Origin: Desulfobaculum xiamenense
Lineage (GTDB): Bacteria; Desulfobacterota; Desulfovibrionia; Desulfovibrionales; Desulfovibrionaceae
Assembly (NCBI RefSeq): GCF_011927665.1
Contig: NZ_JAATJA010000003.1
Location: 210,284-274,283, forward strand
Direction: 5' to 3'
DNA: 64,000 nucleotides
Positions 19,293 through 27,258 of this stretch are shown piece after piece; position 1 is the stretch's first letter, and each line of letters starts with the position of its first letter. A program made the translations under genes and the position numbers. The notes under the pieces are model-generated. The model was not told where the DNA came from. It ran no database searches and was given only the letters and a program-made list of their open reading frames with translations.

Positions 19293-20363
19293 ATGAGCGA
19301 CACTCTCGACCTCCAGCGCCGCCTCGGCGCCCTCCTCTTCCTGCCCAGCCGCGCCTACGCGTGGGGCATGCGCCTGCGCCGTCAGTGGTACGAGCGCGGC
19401 GCTCTCGAATCCCACCGCCCGCCGCGCCCGTGCGTCAGCATCGGCAACATCGGCTGGGGTGGCAGCGGCAAGACGCCCCTCACCGAATGGCTGCTGCGCT
19501 GGGCCGCCCGGCGTGACGTCTCCGCCGTGGTCCTCACCCGTGGCTACCGCGCAACCCCGCCGCATCCGCACTATCTGGTCACCGAAACGAGCACCCCGCG
19601 CGAAGCGGGCGACGAACCGCTGCTGCTGGCCCGCTCGTGCCCCGATGGCCACGTGGTGGTGGACCCCATGCGCTCGCGCGCCGCACAGTGGGCATGGGCC
19701 GAGCTGCGCCCCGAACTCTTCCTCCTGGACGACGGCTTCCAACACCTCAAGGTCCAGCGTGACATCGACCTCGTGCTGCTGCGCCCCAAGGACCTCAACG
19801 AGGAATGGGACCGCGTGATTCCAGCCGGATCGTGGCGCGAAGACGAAAGCGCCCTCACCCGCGCAACGGCCTTTCTCATCAAATGCTCGGCGGACGAATT
19901 CCTCGCGCTCGAACCGCTCATCCGCGCGCGGCTGGCCCGTTTCAACGCCCCGGTCTTCAACTTCTCCTTCAAGCCCCTCGGGGTGAAGCGTCTCGACCTC
20001 GCGCAGGCCGCCGAGAGTTTCCACGGCGAGCCGTACCTACTGGTCACCGGCGTGGGCGAACCAGATCAGGTGGTGGACACGGCGGAGATGCTCCTCGGCA
20101 ACAGGCCCGAACTGCACCTGCGCTACGACGACCACCACGATTACTCGCAGGCGGACTGGACGCACATCCGCGCACAGGCCGACCTCAAGAACATCAGCCA
20201 CATCCTGTGCACAGCCAAGGACGCGGTGAAGCTGGCTCGCTATGACACGCGCCACCTGTGGACCTTTGACCACACGCTGGAATTCGGCCCGACATTCTTC
20301 GCCGAAACCACCTTCCCCGACTGGTGGGGTAACTGGTGGGACGTGCTGCGCCACCGCGACTAA
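19293..20363 (+). CDS. lpxK: Tetraacyldisaccharide 4'-kinase (LpxK)
   Basis: A 356-residue lipid A biosynthesis kinase that phosphorylates the 4' position of the disaccharide precursor at the inner membrane. The P-loop GWGGSGKT is at 54-61 after CVSIGNI; further family motifs are DEPLLLA, LFLLDDGFQHL and VTGVGEP. The N-terminal amphipathic segment (about 1-35) is present, so the ATG at 19293 is probably right even though no Shine-Dalgarno sequence is visible and a terminator hairpin ends three bases upstream. Expression may rely on readthrough or an unrecognised promoter inside the upstream gene. Confidence 0.95.
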   Translation: MSDTLDLQRRLGALLFLPSRAYAWGMRLRRQWYERGALESHRPPRPCVSIGNIGWGGSGKTPLTEWLLRWAARRDVSAVVLTRGYRATPPHPHYLVTETSTPREAGDEPLLLARSCPDGHVVVDPMRSRAAQWAWAELRPELFLLDDGFQHLKVQRDIDLVLLRPKDLNEEWDRVIPAGSWREDESALTRATAFLIKCSADEFLALEPLIRARLARFNAPVFNFSFKPLGVKRLDLAQAAESFHGEPYLLVTGVGEPDQVVDTAEMLLGNRPELHLRYDDHHDYSQADWTHIRAQADLKNISHILCTAKDAVKLARYDTRHLWTFDHTLEFGPTFFAETTFPDWWGNWWDVLRHRD

Positions 20364-20481
20364 CCCCCGCCCGCCCACTGGACACGCGCCCCGCGAACGG
20401 ACACAGTGCGCACGGTCGCCCGCGCACGGCGGACGTGCTACAACATTTCGAACACTCATCACGACAACACACGGATCATCC

Positions 20482-22653
20482 ATGGCACGCAAAGGCAGGA
20501 AGACGGAGAAGAAGGCAGGCGCTGGCCGCGTGGACCAACGCAGCATCCTCAAGGCATTCAAGGACGCAGGCCGCCCCATGCGGCTGGCCGAGGTGCTCTC
20601 GGTGCTCCAGGCGGGCAAGGGTGCAAAACGCGACCTCAAGGACCTCCTGCGCGACCTGCTCGATCAGGGCAAGATCATCCGCACCAAGGGCGGAGCCTTC
20701 GGCCTCACCGAGAGCATGTCCCTCATGACCGGCGTGCTGGAGGTGCAGCGTTCCGGCGTCGGCTTCGTCATCCCTGAGGACAAGCGCCGCAAGGACATCT
20801 TCATCAGTCCGAACGACTTCGGCGACGCATGGAACGGCGACCGCGTGGTCTGCGCCGTGATTCCAGGCCGCAAGGGCAAGAACCCCGAAGGCCGCATCGT
20901 GCGCGTGCTGGATCGCGCCCTGCGCAAGCTCCCGGTGCGCATCCTCAAGCGCCTTGGTCCGGACATGTTCATCTCGCATCCCACGGACACCAAGCTCCAG
21001 TTCAACATCATGTGCGACACGCAGGCGCTGGACGACGAACCCCAGGAAGGCGATATCGTCTTCGTGCTGGCGGGCGAAAAGCTCGACTTCAAGCTGTGGG
21101 CGGGCGACGCCGTGGAAGCGCTCGGCTCCGAGGACGACGTGGCCGTTCAGGAAAGCCTCGTCAAATCCCTGCACGGCGTGCCGACCAGCTTCCCCAACGC
21201 CGCCGTCGTCGAAGCCAACGCCCTGCCCGCCGAACCGGAGCAGGACGACTTCCGCGAACGCGTGGACCTGCGCGACCTGCCGCTGGTCACCATCGACGGA
21301 GCCAAGGCCCGCGACTTCGACGACGCGGTCTGCGTGCGGCCCGACGGTCAGGGCTTCCGCCTGTGGGTGGCCATCGCGGACGTGAGCCACTACGTGCGCC
21401 CCGGCAGCGCCCTCGACCGCGAGGCGCTGGCCCGCGGCAACTCCTACTATTTCCCGCAATCCGTGGAACCCATGTTTCCCGAGGCCCTGTCCAACGGCCT
21501 GTGTAGCCTCAATCCGGACGTGAACCGCCTGTCCATGGTCGCCGAAATGCACATCGACCGTTCGGGCCACGTCAGTGACGAGCGCTTCTACCCGGCAGTC
21601 ATCCGCAGTCACGCCCGGCTGACCTACGCGCAGGTCCACCGCGCCCTCGAACTCAAGGACCGCGAGACCCGCGCCGACATCGAGGACGTGCTGCCCATGC
21701 TGGAGGACGCCGAGCGCCTCGCGCGCATCCTGCACCGCATGCGCGTGGAACGCGGCACCCTCGACTTCGATCTCCCCGAGCCTGAAATCCTCTTCAACAT
21801 GAATGGCGAGACCATAAACATCCAGCGCCGTCCGCGCACCTTCGCCCACCAGATCGTCGAGGAATTCATGATCGCCGCCAACGAGGCCGTGGCCCGCTTC
21901 CTCGAACGCCGCGAGATGCCGTGCATGTACCGCATCCATCCCTCGCCGGACATGGACAAGCTGCGCTCGGTGTTCAAGCTCCTCTCCCGCTCCGACGTGG
22001 GCGAACGCATCCCCGCCGAGGCCTCGCCCGAGGCCGTGCGCGAACTACTGAACGCCGTGGCGGGCACCGAGGTCGAATTCGTGGCCAACCGCCTGCTGCT
22101 GCGCGCCATGATGCAGGCCAGCTATGGCCCAGAAAACGAAGGCCACTACGGCCTCGCCTCGGAGTGCTACTGCCACTTCACCTCGCCCATCCGGCGCTAC
22201 GCGGACCTCATCGTCCACCGTTCCCTGAAGGCCGCCCTCGGCTTCGGCGACGTCCCGGCTCCGAAACCAGGCACCCTTCAGGAAATCGGCGACCACATCA
22301 GCGGACGCGAACGCGTCGCCATGCAGGCCGAGCGCGAGATTCTCAAGCGCGTTACCATCCTCTTCCTGCGCGACAAGGTGGGCGCGGAATACACCGGCGT
22401 CATCAACGGCGTGGCCGATTACGGCTTCTGGGTGGAACTGAACGAAGTCATGGCCGAAGGCATGGTCCGCCTGTCCTCGCTGGACGACGACTACTACGTC
22501 TACCTTCAGGAACGGCAGGAAATCTGGGGCGAACGCACCCGCCGCCGCTTCGGCATCGGTCAGACCGTGCGGGTGTTCCTGCGCGACGTGAACCTCTCGC
22601 GCCTCGAAGTCGATCTCGAACTCATGCCCACCCGCCAGCCTCGCAAACGCTAA
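20482..22653 (+). CDS. rnr: Ribonuclease R (RNB-family exoribonuclease)
   Basis: A 723-residue 3'-5' exoribonuclease. Order of domains: N-terminal winged helix (about 15-75, RSILKAFKDAGRPMRLAEVLSVL), cold-shock domains, RNB catalytic domain with the metal-binding motif DGAKARDFDDAV (about 271-283) and later PNxxxSMV-like and HFTSPIRRYADL signatures, then a C-terminal S1 domain (YTGVINGVADYGFWVEL) and a short basic tail. Several RNase-type genes share this architecture, but the winged helix plus S1 fits RNase R. The ATG at 20482 has only a weak ribosome site. It follows lpxK by 118 bases. Confidence 0.95.
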   Translation: MARKGRKTEKKAGAGRVDQRSILKAFKDAGRPMRLAEVLSVLQAGKGAKRDLKDLLRDLLDQGKIIRTKGGAFGLTESMSLMTGVLEVQRSGVGFVIPEDKRRKDIFISPNDFGDAWNGDRVVCAVIPGRKGKNPEGRIVRVLDRALRKLPVRILKRLGPDMFISHPTDTKLQFNIMCDTQALDDEPQEGDIVFVLAGEKLDFKLWAGDAVEALGSEDDVAVQESLVKSLHGVPTSFPNAAVVEANALPAEPEQDDFRERVDLRDLPLVTIDGAKARDFDDAVCVRPDGQGFRLWVAIADVSHYVRPGSALDREALARGNSYYFPQSVEPMFPEALSNGLCSLNPDVNRLSMVAEMHIDRSGHVSDERFYPAVIRSHARLTYAQVHRALELKDRETRADIEDVLPMLEDAERLARILHRMRVERGTLDFDLPEPEILFNMNGETINIQRRPRTFAHQIVEEFMIAANEAVARFLERREMPCMYRIHPSPDMDKLRSVFKLLSRSDVGERIPAEASPEAVRELLNAVAGTEVEFVANRLLLRAMMQASYGPENEGHYGLASECYCHFTSPIRRYADLIVHRSLKAALGFGDVPAPKPGTLQEIGDHISGRERVAMQAEREILKRVTILFLRDKVGAEYTGVINGVADYGFWVELNEVMAEGMVRLSSLDDDYYVYLQERQEIWGERTRRRFGIGQTVRVFLRDVNLSRLEVDLELMPTRQPRKR

Positions 22654-22681
22654 CCCACCCACAACGCATCGCCCCGCCAGC

Positions 22682-22893
22682 AGCCGCTGCGCGGGGCCGT
22701 GCCTCCGGCGGCCGGGCTCTGCCCGGACCCGGTCAAGGGGCTGACCCCCTTGACAATCCTCACTAGGGCTTCGTCACGCAAAGCCGCACGGTGCGCCACA
22801 GGCAGACGGTCCGTCGCAGGTCGGGGGTCCAGGGGGCCAGCGGCCCCTTTGCCGGCGGAGCCTACGTCTCGTATGTGGCAAGGAACGATACGG
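22682..22893 (-). repeat. Intergenic repeat, copy C (subtype I)
   Basis: Reverse orientation relative to copy A. H3 is the subtype I form (CCGGGC / GCCCGG). H2 has one mismatch and H1 is partly degraded (several unpaired positions), so this looks like the oldest or least constrained copy. It begins 28 bases after the RNase R stop. Confidence 0.9.
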
Positions 22894-22908
22894 TCGGGCA
22901 CAGCGCAG

Positions 22909-23120
22909 AACCGCTGCGCGGGGCCGTGCCTCCGGCGGCCGGGCTCTGCCCGGACCCGGTCAAGGGGCTGCCCCCCTTGACAATCCTCACTAGGGCTTCG
23001 TCGCGCAAAGCAGCATGGTGCGCCAAGGGCAGACAGTCCATCGCAGATCGGGGGTCCAGGGGGCCAGCGGCCCCTTGGCCGACGGAGCCTACGTCTCGCA
23101 TGTGGCAGTGAACGATCCGG
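22909..23120 (-). repeat. Intergenic repeat, copy D (subtype I), tandem with C
   Basis: A head-to-tail neighbour of copy C, separated by about 15 bases. H2 retains an 8-bp stem TCAAGGGG / CCCCTTGA, and H3 is intact. H1 carries one mismatch. The two copies share the TGGACC variant at the H1 base, suggesting local duplication. Confidence 0.9.
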
Positions 23121-23366
23121 CCAGGCACTGCGATACGCCGTTTTTCCAAGCACGCCAGACCCGCGAGTAGCTCTCCTTCTAGATTGACACCTTTTTCACA
23201 ATAAATCCCCCTTTCCAGGCGGATCCCGCCCCATTTCACGCACACAATTTGGCCTAAAAACAGCACATTTTGGCTCACATCTCACCTTGGGCTTCCTCGC
23301 CCTCCCGCGCAGATACGCGCGTTTTTAAGATATGTTACTGATTATATTCGATAATTTTCTTTTCGT

Positions 23367-23414
23367 AACTTTTTTCACATAACCCTTGCCAGTCCTTGTG
23401 AAAAAACTTACAAA
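23367..23414 (+). promoter_or_regulatory. Promoter inside an inverted repeat upstream of the small ORF
   Basis: TTGCCA (23386-23391) and TACAAA (23409-23414) are 17 bases apart. The promoter is overlapped by an inverted repeat with arms AACTTTTTTCACA (23367-23379) and TGTGAAAAAACTT (23397-23409), 12 of 13 positions pairing. This is the layout expected of a repressor site. Confidence 0.5.
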
Positions 23415-23461
23415 GAATTCACCGACACGAACGATGCGCCATCATCGTTCCGGAGAATGAC

Positions 23462-23587
23462 ATGCTTGAAACGTTGCTCAACTTTCCATCTCTTGTTGCC
23501 CTGAACCTGCTGGCGCTGGTCAATGCCTTCACAGGAGGCACTTTCGACCAGTTCTTTGAAGAAATGGAACCTCGTTCGATTCGATAG
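23462..23587 (+). CDS. Possible 41-residue small protein
   Basis: No family recognised. The predicted peptide starts MLETLLNFPSLVALNLLALV, continues NAFTGGTFDQFFEEMEPRSIR, and has a hydrophobic N-terminal half that could span or bind a membrane, followed by an acidic tail. Support comes from context: a 17-base-spaced promoter 48 bases upstream, a GGAGA ribosome site seven bases before the ATG, and a terminator-like hairpin at 23784-23812. Against it: no recognised homologue and short length. Confidence 0.4.
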   Translation: MLETLLNFPSLVALNLLALVNAFTGGTFDQFFEEMEPRSIR

Positions 23588-23643
23588 GCTGCCATTCGCC
23601 ACATCCGTCACCAGTGACCCGGTATCCCACTCCGGATCAGGCA

Positions 23644-23698
23644 TTTTCCCGCACGCGCCGCGCACCGTCCTCCAACCCACGTGGCGCGTGCGGAAAAA
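23644..23698. repeat. 16-bp inverted repeat
   Basis: Arms TTTTCCCGCACGCGCC (23644-23659) and GGCGCGTGCGGAAAAA (23683-23698) match at 15 of 16 positions around a 23-base loop. It could act as a bidirectional terminator or a protein site. Confidence 0.6.
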
Positions 23699-23783
23699 TG
23701 GCCCTCCACATTCCATGACCTCCCGTGCCCATTGGCACATCATGTATACCCCCCCACGCACGGCATCCCTGCCCGCCGTGACG

Positions 23784-23812
23784 TGCGCCCCATACCGGGG
23801 CGCATCGTTTTT
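23784..23812 (+). terminator. Terminator-like hairpin
   Basis: Stem TGCGCCCC / GGGGCGCA with an ATACC loop, then TCG and five T residues. It may end the transcript of the small ORF at 23462. Confidence 0.6.
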
Positions 23813-24132
23813 CCGACCACGCCACCGAGCCCCGCCCATCGGGGCCTCGGGCGCGGGCGGACCGGCTTCGCCTCCATCAAATGCCCCCCGTACGCAGACC
23901 ATTGCCCATATCGCAGCGCGTATTGCGAACCAACGCATTTTTCCTTCACTGGCCGCACTTTTCGCAATGAACCCCACCCACGCGACATGCCCCCGCCACA
24001 TCACTACGCGCGGCACGGTGCAAATCATTTCGGAATTCCAAGGGGAAAGGACCGACGGCTGTTGCGCTTTCCACGCCAAGCAAGCTATATTGAATGGAAA
24101 TTCAACCAGAACTCGTACCCGGAGAGTGCACG

Positions 24133-26565
24133 GTGGCAGTGGTCCATTGCGAAAAGTGCGGCCATACGCAGAGAGTTCCCGAACGTCACGTCGGGCGGAA
24201 AATCGCCTGTCCGTCCTGCGGCGAGCCAGCTCCCGTGGAACCGGAACCCGAGGATCTCGGGCTCGACGACGTCATCGCTCCCGTCCCGAACGCCTCCGCG
24301 CCCCAAGGCTCCTCAGCACCGCTCACCGAAGCCACGCTCTTTGATCAGGCCGAGGAGGAACCTTCCCACATCCTTCAGGGCAACCTGTTGCGCAATCTCC
24401 TCGCCGGACTCGTCTCCGGTGCCACGGGCATCCTGTTCTGTCTCGCCATCGCGCTGCTTTTCGTCTCCGGCACCGCTCCGGACAGCGGCCTGCCCCACGC
24501 CTTGAGCATGGCGCTCATGAGCGCGGGCATTGTGGGCCTCGTGGTCGCCATCCGCAGCGGAGTGGCCTTCGCACTCGCCGGGCCGGAATCCATGGCCGCG
24601 GTAGTGCTCTTCCTGCTCTCCATCGGCATCCATTCCGCCATGCCTGCGGACGCCGCTCCGCTCGCCTTGGCCACCACGACCACCGCCGCCATCATGATCA
24701 CCACCGTACTTGCGGGGTTCTGCCTCTGGCTAGTGGGTGGACTCGGTGCCGGGGACTGGATTCGCTTCATCCCCATCCACGCCGTGGGCGGGGTACTGGC
24801 GGGAGTGGGCTTCCTCGTCCTGCGCTTCGCCATTGCCCATGGCACGGGATGCGTGGACGATCTCTCCCTGCTTCTGCGCATGTTCGAGGATGGCATCTGC
24901 CTCAAGTGGCTCCCTGGGCTGGGCTTCGGACTGCTCCTATTCGTCGTTCTGCGCGGCATCAAAAGCCCAGGGCTGCTCTTCGCCCTGCTCCTTCTCGGCA
25001 TCGGGGCCGCGCACGGCGGCTTCTTCCTCGCGGGCATGGACATCGAAACCGCCCGCATGAACGGCTGGCTCTTCCCGACCTTCGCACAGGACAGATTCTG
25101 GGACATCTATTCCGTGGACATACGCGCCCTCGTCAATCTGGGTGCCATCGTGGACAACGCTGGCTACATCGCCGCCCTCGTCGGCCTGCTCACGGCCGGA
25201 ACCATGCTCAAGATCACGGAACTCGAAATCGTCATGGGCCGCGAGATCGACCTGAACCGAGAATACATGGGCATCGGCATGGGCAATCTACTCTCGGGCC
25301 TCGCTGGCGGCATTCCCGGCTCCCTCGCCCTGTCGCGCAGCCTCGCCAACAAGGGTCTTGGCGCGCAGGGAGCCGTGGCGGGCATCGTGGCCGCTCTCGT
25401 CTGCATCGGCGCGCTCTTCTCCGCCCATCTCTTCATCCCGTACATCCCACGTTTCGTACCGGTGGGGCTGCTCGTATGCCTCGGTCTATCCCTCATGTGG
25501 CGCTGGCTGGTGGAAACCCGCGCCCGCTTCACTCACAAGGGCGACTACGCGCTGCTGGTGCTCGTCTTCCTGCTCACGGCGAGCCTCGGCCTGCTGGTAG
25601 GCGTGGGCGTGGGCGCTGGTCTTGCCATGCTCGTCACCGCCGGACGCTACGGCTCCATGAGTGTCATCAAGCACGAGGTCTCCGGCGAGCACTTCCACAG
25701 CAACGTGGACCGCGCCCCCGCGCAGTTCCGAGTGCTCAAGGAGCATGGCGCGCAGATTCACGTCATCACCCTGCAGGGCTTCATCTTCCTTGGCACCACG
25801 AGCAATCTGTTGCGCCGCATCCGCGCCCGCCTGCGCGACACGAACCGCCCACCGCTGCGCTTCCTTCTGCTCGACTTCACCTTCATCGGCGGCCTCGATT
25901 CGTCGGTGGCCCTCTCCTTCACCAAGCTCCAGCAGATGGCCGCCAAGCACGGCTTCACTCTCGTCTTCACCAACATGCCCTTCGAGCTTGAAGAACAACT
26001 CAAGACCGTCGGCTGCGTTCTCAACGCCCCGGAACGCCACTCACTTACCGTCACCTCCCTCGACTACGCCATGGAATGGGCCGAGGACCACCTCCTCGAC
26101 GACGCGGACCTCCTCGCCGTGGATCGCCAAAGCCTGCCGAAGCTCCTCGAACCCGTCTTCCCCGAACCCCGCTACATTCCGCTGCTCATGCGGGTGCTCA
26201 AACGCGTGCAGGTCAAGAAGGGCGCTCCCGTCTTCCGGCAGGGCGACCCGTCGGACGCCATGTACTTCATCGAGTCCGGCATGGTGAACGTGCAGCTCGA
26301 ACTGGAAGGCGGCAAGGTCCTGCGCCTCAAGAAGATGGGGCCGGGCACCGCCTTCGGCGAGATGGGCATCTACACGTCCGCGCCGCGCTCAGCCTCCATC
26401 GTCGCCGCCGAGGACTGCGTCCTCTACCGTCTGTCCACAAAGGTGCTGCATCAGGTGCAGGCCAAGATTCCCCACCTCGCCGAGGCCATCCACCGCTTCA
26501 TCGTCAACCTGCTCTCCGAGCGCGTCTCCGAGGCCAACGCCAAGGTCCGCGACCTCCTCGCCTGA
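24133..26565 (+). CDS. SulP-like transporter fused to zinc ribbon, STAS and cyclic-nucleotide-binding domains
   Basis: An 810-residue multidomain protein. A zinc ribbon with C6-x2-C9 and C26-x2-C29 (CEKCGH, CPSCGE) opens it, followed by a Pro/Glu-rich linker. About 85-525 is a polytopic SulP/SLC26-like membrane domain (GGIPGSLALSRSLANKGLGAQGAVAGI). A STAS domain follows at about 540-660 (ITLQGFIFLGTTSNLL, LLLDFTFIGGLDSSVALSF), and a cNMP-binding domain at about 690-790 (GDPSDAMYFIESGMVNV, FGEMGIYTSAPRSAS, with the phosphate-cassette arginine). The GTG at 24133 is chosen over an ATG 39 bases upstream because GGAGAG lies six bases before it. Substrate unknown; sulfate, bicarbonate or another anion is possible. 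The cyclic-nucleotide domain implies allosteric control. Confidence 0.85.
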   Translation: MAVVHCEKCGHTQRVPERHVGRKIACPSCGEPAPVEPEPEDLGLDDVIAPVPNASAPQGSSAPLTEATLFDQAEEEPSHILQGNLLRNLLAGLVSGATGILFCLAIALLFVSGTAPDSGLPHALSMALMSAGIVGLVVAIRSGVAFALAGPESMAAVVLFLLSIGIHSAMPADAAPLALATTTTAAIMITTVLAGFCLWLVGGLGAGDWIRFIPIHAVGGVLAGVGFLVLRFAIAHGTGCVDDLSLLLRMFEDGICLKWLPGLGFGLLLFVVLRGIKSPGLLFALLLLGIGAAHGGFFLAGMDIETARMNGWLFPTFAQDRFWDIYSVDIRALVNLGAIVDNAGYIAALVGLLTAGTMLKITELEIVMGREIDLNREYMGIGMGNLLSGLAGGIPGSLALSRSLANKGLGAQGAVAGIVAALVCIGALFSAHLFIPYIPRFVPVGLLVCLGLSLMWRWLVETRARFTHKGDYALLVLVFLLTASLGLLVGVGVGAGLAMLVTAGRYGSMSVIKHEVSGEHFHSNVDRAPAQFRVLKEHGAQIHVITLQGFIFLGTTSNLLRRIRARLRDTNRPPLRFLLLDFTFIGGLDSSVALSFTKLQQMAAKHGFTLVFTNMPFELEEQLKTVGCVLNAPERHSLTVTSLDYAMEWAEDHLLDDADLLAVDRQSLPKLLEPVFPEPRYIPLLMRVLKRVQVKKGAPVFRQGDPSDAMYFIESGMVNVQLELEGGKVLRLKKMGPGTAFGEMGIYTSAPRSASIVAAEDCVLYRLSTKVLHQVQAKIPHLAEAIHRFIVNLLSERVSEANAKVRDLLA

Positions 26566-26581
26566 CCGCCACCCAGAGCGC

Positions 26582-26612
26582 AAAAAAAGGGCGGCTCCCA
26601 AAGGAACCGCCC
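26582..26612 (-). terminator. Terminator of the PACE gene (shared with SulP fusion gene)
   Basis: Stem GGGCGGCTCC / GGAACCGCCC with a CAAA loop and one G-U pair; seven A residues on the left give the U-tract for the minus strand. Confidence 0.8.
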
Positions 26613-26644
26613 CGTTTCGTCGCGTTCGTCGCTTCGCCGCAGGC

Positions 26645-27073
26645 CTAGGCCTCGGCATCCACCGGGCAGGGGAAGACGATGTCGTAACCCCAGTTGTACA
26701 CGAAGGCGTAGCACATGAAGAAACTGGAAAATCCAATGTTCATGACCAGCGCGTGCGTGAGTGGCATGTCCATCCACCACGCCACGCCCGGAAGCGTGAG
26801 CAGCATGAAGCCCACCTCAAAAGCCAGCGCATGCAGCGTGCGCATCCACACCGGGCGCTGGTCCACACGGCGGCCAAGCCACACCAGCATGTGGTCAAAA
26901 AGCCAGTTGTAGACGCAGTTCCAGACCATGGCCGCAAGGCTCAGGCTGATGCTCATCACGCCCGTGTGTGAAATGGGCTTGCCCGTCGCCCACGCGGCGA
27001 CGGGGGCGGCGATGAACAGGCCGCCAAGCTCGAAAAGGATGGCATGACGCAAACGGTCGTTCGCGGTTCTCAT
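26645..27073 (-). CDS. PACE-family (AceI-like) multidrug efflux protein
   Basis: A 142-residue inner-membrane protein made of two bacterial transmembrane pair (BTP) domains. Each repeat carries the family pattern: RHAILFELGGLFIAAPVAAW with the conserved membrane glutamate, then MVWNCVYNWLFD, and later LHALAFEVGFMLLTLPGVAWW with FVYNWGYD. Characterised members export chlorhexidine and other biocides or short polyamines. The ATG at 27073 follows GAGAGG. It is divergent from a LysR gene, the usual aceI/aceR arrangement, which supports the assignment. Confidence 0.92.
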   Translation of the reverse strand: MRTANDRLRHAILFELGGLFIAAPVAAWATGKPISHTGVMSISLSLAAMVWNCVYNWLFDHMLVWLGRRVDQRPVWMRTLHALAFEVGFMLLTLPGVAWWMDMPLTHALVMNIGFSSFFMCYAFVYNWGYDIVFPCPVDAEA

Positions 27074-27202
27074 TCGTCGTAACCTCTCGGAAAATGGAAT
27101 ATGTTCGCGACGGCAGGACATTGGCGCGTATGCATTCCAACATCGCCCAGCCGTCGGAACGGAGTCATTATCTCATTTACAGGCAATTTCCAGTCAGCTA
27201 CC

Positions 27203-27217
27203 ATCTGAAAAACAGAT
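27203..27217 (+). promoter_or_regulatory. LysR-type T-N11-A box between PACE and LysR genes
   Basis: ATCTG (27203-27207) and CAGAT (27213-27217) form a perfect interrupted palindrome around AAAAA, giving T-N11-A at 27204/27216. It sits 42 bases before the LysR start in the divergent intergenic region, where a LysR regulator normally binds. Confidence 0.65.
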
Positions 27218-27258
27218 AGATAAACCTCGTCCATTTCCAGCGAACAAGGACATCCGTC

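Larger units (their letters stand above)
22654..23461. other. Long non-coding stretch with tandem repeat copies C and D, then an AT-rich block
   Basis: The left part is filled by two tandem copies of the 215-bp element (22682-22893 and 22909-23120). From about 23290 the sequence becomes AT-rich and carries a promoter-like element inside a 13-bp inverted repeat (23367-23414) leading into the small ORF at 23462. Confidence 0.7.
23588..24132. other. Intergenic stretch with two hairpins
   Basis: Open frames on both strands here have no recognisable domains and look like chance. The stretch holds a large inverted repeat (23644-23698) and a terminator-like hairpin (23784-23812), and it ends with the ribosome site of the SulP fusion gene. 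Confidence 0.6.

Noticed and set aside
23408..24079. A 223-codon minus-strand frame in the gap after the repeats
   Set aside because: No domains, low-complexity Trp/Gly/Arg-rich composition, no ribosome site; it crosses both hairpins and the promoter-like element.
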